The notes under the pieces were generated by a model. The model made no database searches. It had not been told where the DNA came from and worked only from the letters and a program-made list of their open reading frames with translations. A program made the translations under genes and the position numbers. Source: Roseobacter sp. MH60115 (lineage in GTDB: Bacteria; Pseudomonadota; Alphaproteobacteria; Rhodobacterales; Rhodobacteraceae). Taken from it: a DNA stretch of 64,000 bases. Every line of letters starts with the position of its first letter. Positions within the stretch are counted from its first letter, which is position 1. Positions 1 through 7,639 of the stretch are shown here, in pieces. Location of the stretch: positions 1 to 64,000 of the forward strand of contig NZ_JADOBQ010000001.1 in assembly GCF_015644665.1 (NCBI RefSeq), written 5' to 3'.

Positions 1-116
1 TGGAGGGGCTTGCGCTGGCGGGGGACAACATGATCAGCGACCTGCACGGCACCGGCGCCTACCGCGCGCATCTGGTCGCCGTCATGACCAAACGCGCAGT
101 GCAAAACGCCACGTAA
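1..116 (+). CDS. FAD-binding subunit of a xanthine/CO dehydrogenase-type hydroxylase, C-terminal end only
   Basis: This is the last 37 codons of a gene that begins before the window; the frame is open from position 3 to the TAA at 114-116. The tail contains ISDLHGTGAYRAHLVAVMTK and then RAV. That resembles the end of the C-terminal domain of the medium (flavoprotein) subunit of molybdenum hydroxylases such as CO dehydrogenase CoxM, where an aspartate-his-x-x-x-x-Tyr-Arg stretch precedes a hydrophobic helix. In that family the subunit carries FAD and passes electrons between the 2Fe-2S subunit and the acceptor. With so little sequence the substrate cannot be told. It is convergent with the ApbE gene. 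Confidence 0.65.
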   Translation, partial: EGLALAGDNMISDLHGTGAYRAHLVAVMTKRAVQNAT

Positions 117-130
117 AAGGCCCGCAACAC

Positions 131-158
131 AAAAAGCCCTGCCAAAAACGGCAGGGCT
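131..158 (-). terminator. Rho-independent terminator for the NosR-like/apbE transcript
   Basis: A perfect 9-bp stem (AGCCCTGCC at 135-143 with GGCAGGGCT at 150-158) encloses a 6-base loop. Read on the minus strand it is followed by five T residues (131-135), so it ends the leftward transcript that finishes at 167. There is no T-run on the plus side, so it is a weaker stop for the partial gene. Confidence 0.75.
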
Positions 159-166
159 GAAAAACT

Positions 167-1045
167 CTAGATTGTAATCACCTCGCCCTGACCGGACACC
201 AACGTCACGCGCCCCAAATCGCGCGACGCCTGCTTGATGGTGGTGATTTGATCAAGCGGTGCCAGCACCAGCGCCGTAGAGAGACTGTCTGCCAGTGTCG
301 CTGTCGTCGCTTCAACCGAGACCGTTGACCATTGTGGTTGGGCGACAGGGTGCAGGATGTGATCTGCACAGCCAAGGGACATCGCACCTGGGCTTGAAGT
401 GGCGATCGCCGTATCCGTTACTGTACGTGTGCCCAGATGTCCCCATGACGGATCGCTGAGCCCCAAGCGCCATGGGCCGCCGATGGCTCGGTATTCTCCG
501 ATGTTCACCAGCACGTTCTGCAGTCCGTGTGCCTTCAGTCTTTGGGCGACTTCATCTGTAGCAAAGCCCTGGGCGATGCCGTTGAACGTCAGGGCCTGAC
601 CTTTGTCCAGCGCGATCTTTTGAGCGTCGAACCGCACCCTGCGCCAGCCGACGGCCCTTTGCGCCACGTCAATGTTTTCACCCGTGGCGGTGGCGCGCCA
701 GAGGGTTTGCACGGTTGGATCGAAGAGCCCATCGGTCACTGTGAAGGCGTGATCCGCAGCCCGCATCAACGCCACAAAGCGGGAATCCGGGCTGTGCAAC
801 GCGCCCGTGGTATTTAGCTGTGACAGGGCAGAGGCGGGATCGTGAAGGCTGAAGAGCTTCTCGATCTCGGCAATTTGCGCGCGCGCCTGCCGCAGGGCCG
901 GCTTGGTTTGCGAATTCGGACCACGCAGGGTGATCGACACATCAGCACCAAAAGCACGCCCTTGCCACGTGTTGGCCTGCGCAAATCCTGGTGCACAGGC
1001 GAAACCCGCAGAGATGGTCAGGAAGCGTCGTCTGCTCAGGGTCAT
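167..1045 (-). CDS. apbE: FAD:protein FMN transferase, exported
   Basis: Predicted 292 residues. ApbE-family enzymes attach FMN covalently to a threonine of periplasmic flavoproteins, using FAD as donor. The N-terminus reads MTLSRRRFLT followed by a hydrophobic stretch ending in AQA, a twin-arginine type signal. The mature part has family-like stretches: FDPTVQTLWR, a GIAQGFATDEVA helix, then VNIGEYRAIGG. The chosen ATG at 1045 overlaps the TGA of the upstream NosR-like gene (ATGA at 1042-1045), so the two are translationally coupled. An in-frame start 19 codons earlier would lie inside that gene. The obvious target is the flavinylation motif of the neighbour. NosX of denitrifiers is the same family, but no nosZ is visible here. 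Confidence 0.9.
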   Translation of the reverse strand: MTLSRRRFLTISAGFACAPGFAQANTWQGRAFGADVSITLRGPNSQTKPALRQARAQIAEIEKLFSLHDPASALSQLNTTGALHSPDSRFVALMRAADHAFTVTDGLFDPTVQTLWRATATGENIDVAQRAVGWRRVRFDAQKIALDKGQALTFNGIAQGFATDEVAQRLKAHGLQNVLVNIGEYRAIGGPWRLGLSDPSWGHLGTRTVTDTAIATSSPGAMSLGCADHILHPVAQPQWSTVSVEATTATLADSLSTALVLAPLDQITTIKQASRDLGRVTLVSGQGEVITI

Positions 1046-3153
1046 TCGGCGGCCACCTTCTGCAGGCTGCGCCCTTTGCCCGCGAGGATGAGCGGCACGC
1101 ATTGACGTGCGTCGTCGTGGATGGTGACGCAGTCAAGGCATTGGAAGCATTCGGAATACTGGATCTCGCCGGTTTTCTTGATGGCGCCGTAGCTGCATTT
1201 TACCTTGCACAGTTGGCAGGGCGTGCCGCATTCGGTGCGCCGGGCAATCCAGTCGCGTCCGCGAATCAGCCCGCCAATGGCCATCACGGCACCCAGCGGG
1301 CAGAGATACCGGCAGAACCCTTTGAAAAGCACCATGGACAGCACCAGCAAGCCGACGGCGTAGGCGACATAATACCATTCGCGGATGAAAAACGTCGTGA
1401 CGGCGGTCTTAAAGGGTTCAACCTCGATGGCTTGGTCAAGCCGGGCAGGGGCGGTGAACAGAATGGCGACGAGACCCGCGAGGACGACATACTTCAGGAG
1501 CTTCAGCCGGTCATCCCAGACCGCATTCGGTTCGATTTGCGGCAGGCGGAGCAGGCGCCCCAGATGGGCGGTGAACTCCTGCATCGCGCCGAAGGGGCAG
1601 AGCCAGCCGCAAAAGAGACCGCGCCCCCAGAGCACGAAACCGATGATCGTGACGGCCCAGAGTACGAGCGAGAAGGGGTCGTAGAGCAGGAAAGCATAGC
1701 TGCCGCCTTCAAATGTCGTTCGAAGCACCGCAAGCGGTGTGGCAATGGAGAGCTGTCCCTGACCCCACCAGCCGATGAAGCCGGTCATGAAGGCCAGAAT
1801 GGCGAGGCGGATCGGGGTGAACTGCGGGTGCGCCGCCAGCCTGTTGAGCGAGAGCCCCAACAGCATCAGCAGTCCGGTCAGGAAAACCCCCAGCACGATC
1901 AGGTCAGAGGCGCGGTTGCGCAGGGCATCCACCCAGGGCGGGGCCGGTTTGACCACCTCTTGACGGGCAAAGAACCGTTCGGGGGCCTGATAGGGGACCT
2001 CGAACGTCACCGACCCGATCTCCGGTTGAAAGACGCCGTGTTCACGCAAGGCCTTGATCTGCAGCTGCCATTCGGCCGTTGGGTCAAAGCCTAGCCGCCG
2101 GTCCGTGCGCAGGATCAGGGCGGTGCCGTCGCGGATGTCTTCGGGCACGGTGTCCTGCATCTCCACGTAGATATCGGCGTCGCGAAAGGCGATGGGAAAT
2201 CCACCCTGTTCCGCGCTGATCAGGTCGGGGGCTGTGTTGCGCACGAAGTCATCCGTGATCAGGCCGTGCCGTGCTGTCTCCACGACCAGCACGGGCTCGT
2301 CCATGGTGGAGATCGACATGAACTGTTCCAGCTCTGCGAGGCTGTCGTCGGACAGAACCGCGCGGGCGATGGAATGCGGCCCGATGTCGATCACCCAGAG
2401 GTCGAGATAGGTCTCGTCGGGGTAATCGGTGGCCTCCGGGTCATCGTCTTCCCAAAGGGTACCCGCGAAGGCCGCGTCCACCTCGGCATTGCTGACAACC
2501 CGGCGCACGGCGATGCCCTGCGTTACCAGATCGTCCCATGTGAGCTTTTCGGTGTAGTCCTGATCCGGATAGGCGGGTGGGCCGGTTGCAATCCCGCTCA
2601 TCTTTTCGCGGGCCACCTGAAGGGTTGCGGCCAGCACGCTTTCATGGGCGATGCGGACGCTGGCCGTGGCTTTGGTCACCCCATCCAGATAGACCAGCGC
2701 CGATCCGTCACCACCTGATCCATAGGGTGTGCCGACCACGAGGCTATCGGTGATCGAATGGCCACGGTATTGCTCGAAGAACTTATGGAACGGCGCCTGT
2801 CCAAGGCCGGAGACAAAGATCGGTTCGTTGTGCGACAGGAGTTTCACATCCAGAAACCGGCCATCCAGATCGAGCACGACCAGCACGTTGATGGGCGCGC
2901 CTGAGAAGCCCGGCAGCGGCGCCATCGGTTCCGTCTCAAACACATAGCCTGCATTCGCGCCGCCCGAATTCAGGAGCTGCCAGACACCGGTGTCGCTGAT
3001 CTGCTCCCCCAGCGACATGGGCGGTGCGATATGGGGTTCCAGAGCCTCACGGGACAACGGCTCGGCTGCTCCCTGTACGGTGGTGACCGCCCAGAAAAGC
3101 AAGGCCGTCAACACCTGGAACAAGCGCGCGGCTGCAGTCTCTCTCCCTGTCAT
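1042..3153 (-). CDS. NosR/NirI-like membrane flavin and iron-sulfur protein
   Basis: 703 residues. A signal sequence (about 1-30) leads into a periplasmic FMN-binding domain with LDGVTKATAS at 156-165; by family logic Thr163 would carry FMN. A membrane core of several helices follows, with two polyferredoxin-type motifs, CGWLCPFGAMQ and CRYLCPLGAV. The C-terminus carries two 4Fe-4S cysteine clusters (CGTPCQLCKVKC and CFQCLDC). NosR-type proteins move electrons between the quinone pool, membrane iron-sulfur centres and a periplasmic flavin. It is co-transcribed with apbE and divergent from pqqA, with no nos genes in view. It therefore more likely serves another periplasmic redox enzyme, perhaps a PQQ dehydrogenase, than N2O reduction; that is inference. 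Confidence 0.85.
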   Translation of the reverse strand: MTGRETAAARLFQVLTALLFWAVTTVQGAAEPLSREALEPHIAPPMSLGEQISDTGVWQLLNSGGANAGYVFETEPMAPLPGFSGAPINVLVVLDLDGRFLDVKLLSHNEPIFVSGLGQAPFHKFFEQYRGHSITDSLVVGTPYGSGGDGSALVYLDGVTKATASVRIAHESVLAATLQVAREKMSGIATGPPAYPDQDYTEKLTWDDLVTQGIAVRRVVSNAEVDAAFAGTLWEDDDPEATDYPDETYLDLWVIDIGPHSIARAVLSDDSLAELEQFMSISTMDEPVLVVETARHGLITDDFVRNTAPDLISAEQGGFPIAFRDADIYVEMQDTVPEDIRDGTALILRTDRRLGFDPTAEWQLQIKALREHGVFQPEIGSVTFEVPYQAPERFFARQEVVKPAPPWVDALRNRASDLIVLGVFLTGLLMLLGLSLNRLAAHPQFTPIRLAILAFMTGFIGWWGQGQLSIATPLAVLRTTFEGGSYAFLLYDPFSLVLWAVTIIGFVLWGRGLFCGWLCPFGAMQEFTAHLGRLLRLPQIEPNAVWDDRLKLLKYVVLAGLVAILFTAPARLDQAIEVEPFKTAVTTFFIREWYYVAYAVGLLVLSMVLFKGFCRYLCPLGAVMAIGGLIRGRDWIARRTECGTPCQLCKVKCSYGAIKKTGEIQYSECFQCLDCVTIHDDARQCVPLILAGKGRSLQKVAAE

Positions 3154-3321
3154 GGCGCTGATCCTAGGCTCGCGCAGGCCCCTATCCTATGGGACTAAGG
3201 TATAAAGCTGTTTCCCCAATGCTTGGGCAAAACACACAAGCGCGTGACCTAATCCAAAGGTCGCATTTTCCGATCAGACCTTTCTATGCTAGCAATTGAA
3301 GGTGTTCAGAGGAGGAATGAT

Positions 3322-3429
3322 ATGGCTTGGAACAAACCAAAGGCCCGGGAAATCAAGTGTGGCATGGAAATCAACATGTACGGACCCGGCGAAGATGATG
3401 AGCGTGGCGGCGACCGCGACGTGATCTGA
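3322..3429 (+). CDS. pqqA: PQQ precursor peptide
   Basis: A 35-residue peptide. It carries the conserved Glu-x3-Tyr pair as EINMY (Glu16, Tyr20), the two residues that are crosslinked to form pyrroloquinoline quinone. It starts MAWNKPKAREIKCG, typical of PqqA. A strong ribosome site (GAGGAGG, 3309-3315) precedes the ATG. It sits 21 bp ahead of pqqB, so this is the first gene of a complete pqqABCDE operon. The 168 bp between it and the divergent NosR-like gene should contain both promoters. Confidence 0.95.
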   Translation: MAWNKPKAREIKCGMEINMYGPGEDDERGGDRDVI

Positions 3430-3450
3430 ATCACCAGCTGATTCGACAGT

Positions 3451-4341
3451 ATGAAGATTGTTGTTCTTGGGGCGGCCGCCGGTGGTGGGCTGCCCCAATG
3501 GAATTGTGGGTGCCGGAATTGCGCCGATGCGCGGGCGGGCAAGCTGCCCGTGATGACGCAATCCTCGATCGCGGTTTCGGCGGATGGTGAGACCTGGGCG
3601 GTGCTGAATGCCTCCCCGGATATCTCTGCTCAACTGCTGCGGACCCCGCAGCTGCATCCCAAGTCGCTGCGGCATACGCCGATCGGGGCGGTCGTGCTGA
3701 CCAATGGCGATATCGACCACATTGCCGGGCTGCTGACACTGCGCGAAAAGACCGCCTTTAGGCTTTATGCCACATCATCAGGCATAGAGATCACATCGAG
3801 CAATTCCGTTTTCAACGTGCTGGATGCCGATCTCGTTGGGCGTGAGACCATCCATCTGGATACGCCTTTCGAACCGGTGCCTGGTCTGCGTGTGACGCCC
3901 TTTGCGGTGCCCGGCAAGGTCGCGCTGTTTCTGGAAGACGAAGCCGCGCTTGATCTTGAAGCGGTGGGAGAGCAGACCGTGGGGCTGCTGCTGGAAACGG
4001 AAGGCCGGCGCGCGGCCTATGTGCCCGGCTGCGCGACGGTGCCGGACTGGCTGCTCGACCGGCTGGCGGGCGTGGATTTCCTGCTCTTTGACGGCACGGT
4101 CTGGGAAAACGATGATATGGCGCGCACGGGCACCGGGCAGAAAACCGGCGCCCGCATGGGGCATATTGCGCTCAACGGTCCGGAGGGGTCGATTGCGCGG
4201 CTCGCCGGTCTGGAGGCGCGCAAGATGTTCGTGCACATCAACAACACCAACCCCATTCTGCAACCGGACAGCGCCGAACGGGCCGCTGTGACCGCCGCCG
4301 GATGGGAGATTGCCCATGACGGGATGGAGATATTGCTGTGA
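3451..4341 (+). CDS. pqqB: PQQ biosynthesis protein PqqB
   Basis: 296 residues, normal for the family. It has the metallo-beta-lactamase fold. The N-terminus reads GAAAGGGLPQWNCGCRNC, the hallmark cysteine cluster of PqqB, and TNGDIDHIAGLL supplies part of the metal site. PqqB is proposed to hydroxylate the Glu-Tyr crosslinked intermediate before PqqC acts. Its TGA overlaps the GTG start of pqqC (GTGA, 4338-4341). Confidence 0.95.
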   Translation: MKIVVLGAAAGGGLPQWNCGCRNCADARAGKLPVMTQSSIAVSADGETWAVLNASPDISAQLLRTPQLHPKSLRHTPIGAVVLTNGDIDHIAGLLTLREKTAFRLYATSSGIEITSSNSVFNVLDADLVGRETIHLDTPFEPVPGLRVTPFAVPGKVALFLEDEAALDLEAVGEQTVGLLLETEGRRAAYVPGCATVPDWLLDRLAGVDFLLFDGTVWENDDMARTGTGQKTGARMGHIALNGPEGSIARLAGLEARKMFVHINNTNPILQPDSAERAAVTAAGWEIAHDGMEILL

Positions 4342-5078
4342 CCCAAGCCCCTGATCGTGCCGCGTTCGAGGCGCGTCTGCGCCAGATTGGAGAGGAACGG
4401 TATCACGACAAGCACCCGTTCCATCACCTGCTGCATTCAGGGGGCTGCACGCCGGATCAGGTGCGCGCCTGGGTGATCAACCGTTATTATTACCAGTCCC
4501 GTATCCCGATGAAGGATGCGGCCTTTCTGTCCCGCGTGAGCGATCCCGCGTTGCGGCGCAACTGGCGGCGGCGGATCGAGGATCACGACGGCACCGAAGT
4601 GGGCACGGGCGGCATTCACCGCTGGTTGAAACTGGCCGAAGGGGTTGGGCTGGACCCCGACTATGTGTCCTCGGCGCAGGGTGTGCTGCCCGCCACGCGC
4701 TTTGCCGTCGATGCCTATGTCCGGTTCGTGCGGGACGAGCCGATGCTGCCGGCGGTGGCCTCCTCGCTCACCGAACTCTTTGCCCCGAAAATCCACAAGG
4801 ACCGGATTGCGGGGCTCCTGGAACACTATGACTTCGCGAATGCCGAGACGATTTCCTATTTCCAGCACCGGTTGAACGAAGCCCCGCGGGATGTCGCCTT
4901 TGGTCTGGGCTGGGTGCTGGATCATGCGGTGACGCAAAGGGATCAGGATGCGGCGGCAAATGCGCTCATCTTCAAGACAGAGGTGCTATGGTCGCAGCTG
5001 GATGCGCTTCACTCTGCCTATGTCGACCCCGGTCGCATTCCGCCCGGGGCCTGGCAACCGGGCGAAGGTCTGTTGTGA
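4338..5078 (+). CDS. pqqC: Pyrroloquinoline-quinone synthase
   Basis: 246 residues, from a GTG start that overlaps the pqqB stop. PqqC is a cofactorless oxidase that closes the ring and carries out the final eight-electron oxidation to PQQ. The all-helical fold is indicated by family stretches: RYHDKHPFHHLLHSG near the N-terminus, then WVINRYYYQSRIPMKDA and HDGTEVGTGGIHRWL. It ends in TGATG with pqqD, overlapping by one base, so the operon is translationally coupled throughout. Confidence 0.95.
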   Translation: MTQAPDRAAFEARLRQIGEERYHDKHPFHHLLHSGGCTPDQVRAWVINRYYYQSRIPMKDAAFLSRVSDPALRRNWRRRIEDHDGTEVGTGGIHRWLKLAEGVGLDPDYVSSAQGVLPATRFAVDAYVRFVRDEPMLPAVASSLTELFAPKIHKDRIAGLLEHYDFANAETISYFQHRLNEAPRDVAFGLGWVLDHAVTQRDQDAAANALIFKTEVLWSQLDALHSAYVDPGRIPPGAWQPGEGLL

Positions 5079-5353
5079 TGGGACCTGCGGATGTCCCCTC
5101 TCTGCCGCGCGGGGTGCGTCGGCATTTCGACCGGGTGCGTGACACCCCGGTGCTGCTGGGCCCGGAGCGGGTGTTGATGCTGGACCAGATCGGTTGCGCG
5201 GTGCTGGATCACGTCGACGGGCAAGCGAGCATCGATCAGATTTCCGATACGCTGGCCGGGCTCTATGATGCAGAGAAATCCGAGATCATGGCGGATGTGA
5301 TCGCCTATCTGGGTGACCTCGCGGACAAGCGCCTGCTGGACGTCAGGCCATGA
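5078..5353 (+). CDS. pqqD: PQQ peptide chaperone
   Basis: 91 residues. PqqD binds PqqA and presents it to the radical-SAM enzyme PqqE. The start chosen is the ATG at 5078, which shares its first base with the pqqC stop codon; a longer reading would run into pqqC. The small winged-helix-like fold is consistent with LPRGVRRHFDRVRDTPVLLG and then PERVLMLDQIGCAVLDHVDG, both typical. Its end overlaps pqqE by ATGA (5350-5353). Confidence 0.93.
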   Translation: MGPADVPSLPRGVRRHFDRVRDTPVLLGPERVLMLDQIGCAVLDHVDGQASIDQISDTLAGLYDAEKSEIMADVIAYLGDLADKRLLDVRP

Positions 5354-6429
5354 CCAACGCGCCGCTCGCCATGCTTGCCGAGTTGACGCACCGCTGTCCG
5401 CTGGCGTGCCCCTATTGCTCTAACCCGCAGGAGTTGACCGCCAAGGATCGGGAGCTGTCCACCGAGCAATGGGCCGATATCTTTGAACAAGCCGCAGGTC
5501 TTGGGGTGTTGCAGCTGCATCTGTCGGGCGGGGAGCCTGCATCGCGCAGAGACATTGTCGAATTGGTGGCTGCGGCGCGGGATGCAGGGCTCTACACCAA
5601 TCTGATCACCTCCGGGATCGGCCTGACGCCAAGACGTCTGCAAGCGCTGGAGGATGCAGGTCTCGACCATATCCAACTGTCGGTACAGGGGGTGAATGCC
5701 CGGATCGCCGACCGGATCGGCGGCTATAAGGGCGGGTTTGAGCGCAAGATGCATGTGGCGGATCACATCGCCCAAATGGGTTTTCCGCTAACTCTGAATG
5801 CGGTGATGCACCGCGAAAACCTCGACGATCTGGAGGCCACGATCGAGATGGCCGTCCGCCTTGGCGCGCGCCGGATCGAGGTGGCCTGCGTGCAATTCCA
5901 GGGCTGGGCACTGAGCAACCGGGCAGCGCTGCAGCCGAGCCGCGATCAGGTGGACGCGGCCAAGCGGATCGTGCGCGCCGCGACGGAACGGCTGCGCGGC
6001 ACTCTGGTGATCGACTTTGTGCCGCCTGATTACTATTCCGATTTCCCCAAGGCCTGCATGAATGGCTGGGGCTCGACCGGGGTCAACATCACGCCGGACG
6101 GCACCGTTCTGCCCTGTCATGCGGCCGAGACCATTCCCGGCCTCACCTTTGCGCGGGTGACAGAGCAGCCGCTGCGCGACATCTGGTATGACAGCCGGGC
6201 GTTCAATGCCTATCGCGGTACCGACTGGCTCCCGGACCTGTGCCAAAGCTGCGAGCGGCGCGACATTGATTTCGGGGGCTGCCGATGTCAGGCAATGGCG
6301 GTTCTGGGTGATCCGTCCGCGACGGATCCGGTGTGCCGAAAGTCCCCGGACCGCGCGGCGCTGGATGCGCTGTTGGTGCAGGAAGTGAGCACCGTCGATG
6401 CGCCTGATTTCATCTATCGCAAGCTCTGA
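5350..6429 (+). CDS. pqqE: Radical-SAM PqqA Glu-Tyr crosslinking enzyme
   Basis: 359 residues. The radical-SAM motif CxxxCxxC is present as CPLACPYC (Cys16, Cys20, Cys23). The C-terminal SPASM cysteines are visible in LPCHAAETIPG and LCQSCERRDIDFGGCRC. PqqE forms the carbon-carbon bond between Glu and Tyr of PqqA held by PqqD. It is the last gene of the operon. No pqqF/G-type peptidase is adjacent, so release of the crosslinked peptide must rely on a protease elsewhere. Confidence 0.95.
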   Translation: MTNAPLAMLAELTHRCPLACPYCSNPQELTAKDRELSTEQWADIFEQAAGLGVLQLHLSGGEPASRRDIVELVAAARDAGLYTNLITSGIGLTPRRLQALEDAGLDHIQLSVQGVNARIADRIGGYKGGFERKMHVADHIAQMGFPLTLNAVMHRENLDDLEATIEMAVRLGARRIEVACVQFQGWALSNRAALQPSRDQVDAAKRIVRAATERLRGTLVIDFVPPDYYSDFPKACMNGWGSTGVNITPDGTVLPCHAAETIPGLTFARVTEQPLRDIWYDSRAFNAYRGTDWLPDLCQSCERRDIDFGGCRCQAMAVLGDPSATDPVCRKSPDRAALDALLVQEVSTVDAPDFIYRKL

Positions 6430-6679
6430 ATACCTTGTGCGTGGTTGCCCTCCGTTGGTTCCAAAAGCAAGATCCTGAATCTTGAGGTAGCCTCGAGAAT
6501 CCCTTGAAAACAAACTCTTGGACCTGCCTCCGCGCCTCCTCATCAGGCGGGATCACACTGCCCCGGCACAGGCTGGGATAAACGAAACCCTTGCCAGATC
6601 ACGCCTTCATGCGCTTTAATAGTTGTTAATATTTTAATCATTTTTATTTTTTCCGGTCATTTTTAGCTGGAGGATTATT

Positions 6680-7627
6680 GTGGGTAGCCCCCGAACTATT
6701 TGTGTATTTATTGCCGTTTTTTTTCTATCCGCCTGCGCGGTACTGCCGAAAAACGAGCTTGTCGCCTATGCGGACAGTGTTGCGAACACCAAGGCGGCTG
6801 GGGATCTGATCCTCGACGAGGTGTCTGCGGTATTGGTCACAGACAGCGAACCAAAAACGACATCTTGCGCGCGCAATGCGCAGGGGTATCGCCCCTGTTT
6901 CCAGGTCGAATTTGCCCTGGGTGAGGAGGGGGTGCGCGTCAACGAGCATCCCGATATCCAGGTCCGCCGTCTGGCATTGGCGGTTCTGGAGACCTATTCC
7001 GAGATACTGCTCGATGTCTCCGCTGGCAGACCTGCATCGGTGATTGCGCAGCGGGGCAAGGAGTTGGGCGCGCTGAACACGGCGGTGACAGCACTTTTTG
7101 CCGGGACCGGCGTCGTTCTTGCCGAACTGCCCATTGCGGGCGTGACCAATATTGCTGAACGGCTTGTCACCGCCGCCACGCAGAATGCCGCATCCCGTTC
7201 GGTGCTGAAACTGGAGCCGGATATCCGGTCGCTGATCGGTCTCATGATCGACGATACGCCCGCGCTTTATGGGGTTTATGTGTCGCAATTTGTGGGCTCA
7301 GTGAAGCAGACATCGATTGCCTTGAACCGGGCCCGTCTGGACGGCAAGACCGAAGAACAGGCACGGTTGCAACGCAAGCTCGACGCGCTGCGCAGCCCCG
7401 AAGGCAACGCGGCCAAGGCGATCCTTTTTGAAAACGCCCTGACCGACTACGTGAAGCTACTCGACCGGTCCGACAAGACGCTGGTGTCGCTGCGCGAGGC
7501 GATCACGTTGGAGACCGTCAATTCCGTTGAAAGAAGCACTGAATTTGTCCGCAGGGCGACGGAGACCCGCATTTTGCTGGAGAGCGTCCTGACTGATTTG
7601 AAAGACCTCAGAGATAAAGATCGTTGA
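6680..7627 (+). CDS. Hypothetical lipoprotein
   Basis: 315 residues, not recognised. The start is GTG at 6680, preceded by CTGGAGG. The N-terminus is a lipoprotein signal: a hydrophobic run ending in LSAC, so the mature protein would be acylated at Cys19. The rest is largely helical. One stretch near residues 135-165 is rich in Ala/Gly (TALFAGTGVVLAELPIAG) and might be amphipathic; the C-terminal third looks coiled-coil-like (RARLDGKTEEQARLQRKL). It is 12 bp upstream of the lysozyme/M15 gene and probably shares its transcript, suggesting a role in the envelope. An AT-rich stretch (about 6615-6665) upstream is a plausible promoter. Confidence 0.7.
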   Translation: MGSPRTICVFIAVFFLSACAVLPKNELVAYADSVANTKAAGDLILDEVSAVLVTDSEPKTTSCARNAQGYRPCFQVEFALGEEGVRVNEHPDIQVRRLALAVLETYSEILLDVSAGRPASVIAQRGKELGALNTAVTALFAGTGVVLAELPIAGVTNIAERLVTAATQNAASRSVLKLEPDIRSLIGLMIDDTPALYGVYVSQFVGSVKQTSIALNRARLDGKTEEQARLQRKLDALRSPEGNAAKAILFENALTDYVKLLDRSDKTLVSLREAITLETVNSVERSTEFVRRATETRILLESVLTDLKDLRDKDR

Positions 7628-7639
7628 TCGGAGCATGAG

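Noticed and set aside
991-2094. Plus-strand frame of 367 codons opposite the NosR-like gene
   Set aside because: Shadow of the minus-strand gene with low-complexity Gln/Glu/Arg content; the minus strand has conserved cysteine motifs.
1042-3153. Naming the NosR-like gene nosR
   Set aside because: No nosZ, nosD or copper chaperone genes are present and the neighbours are PQQ genes; several non-denitrifying families share this architecture.
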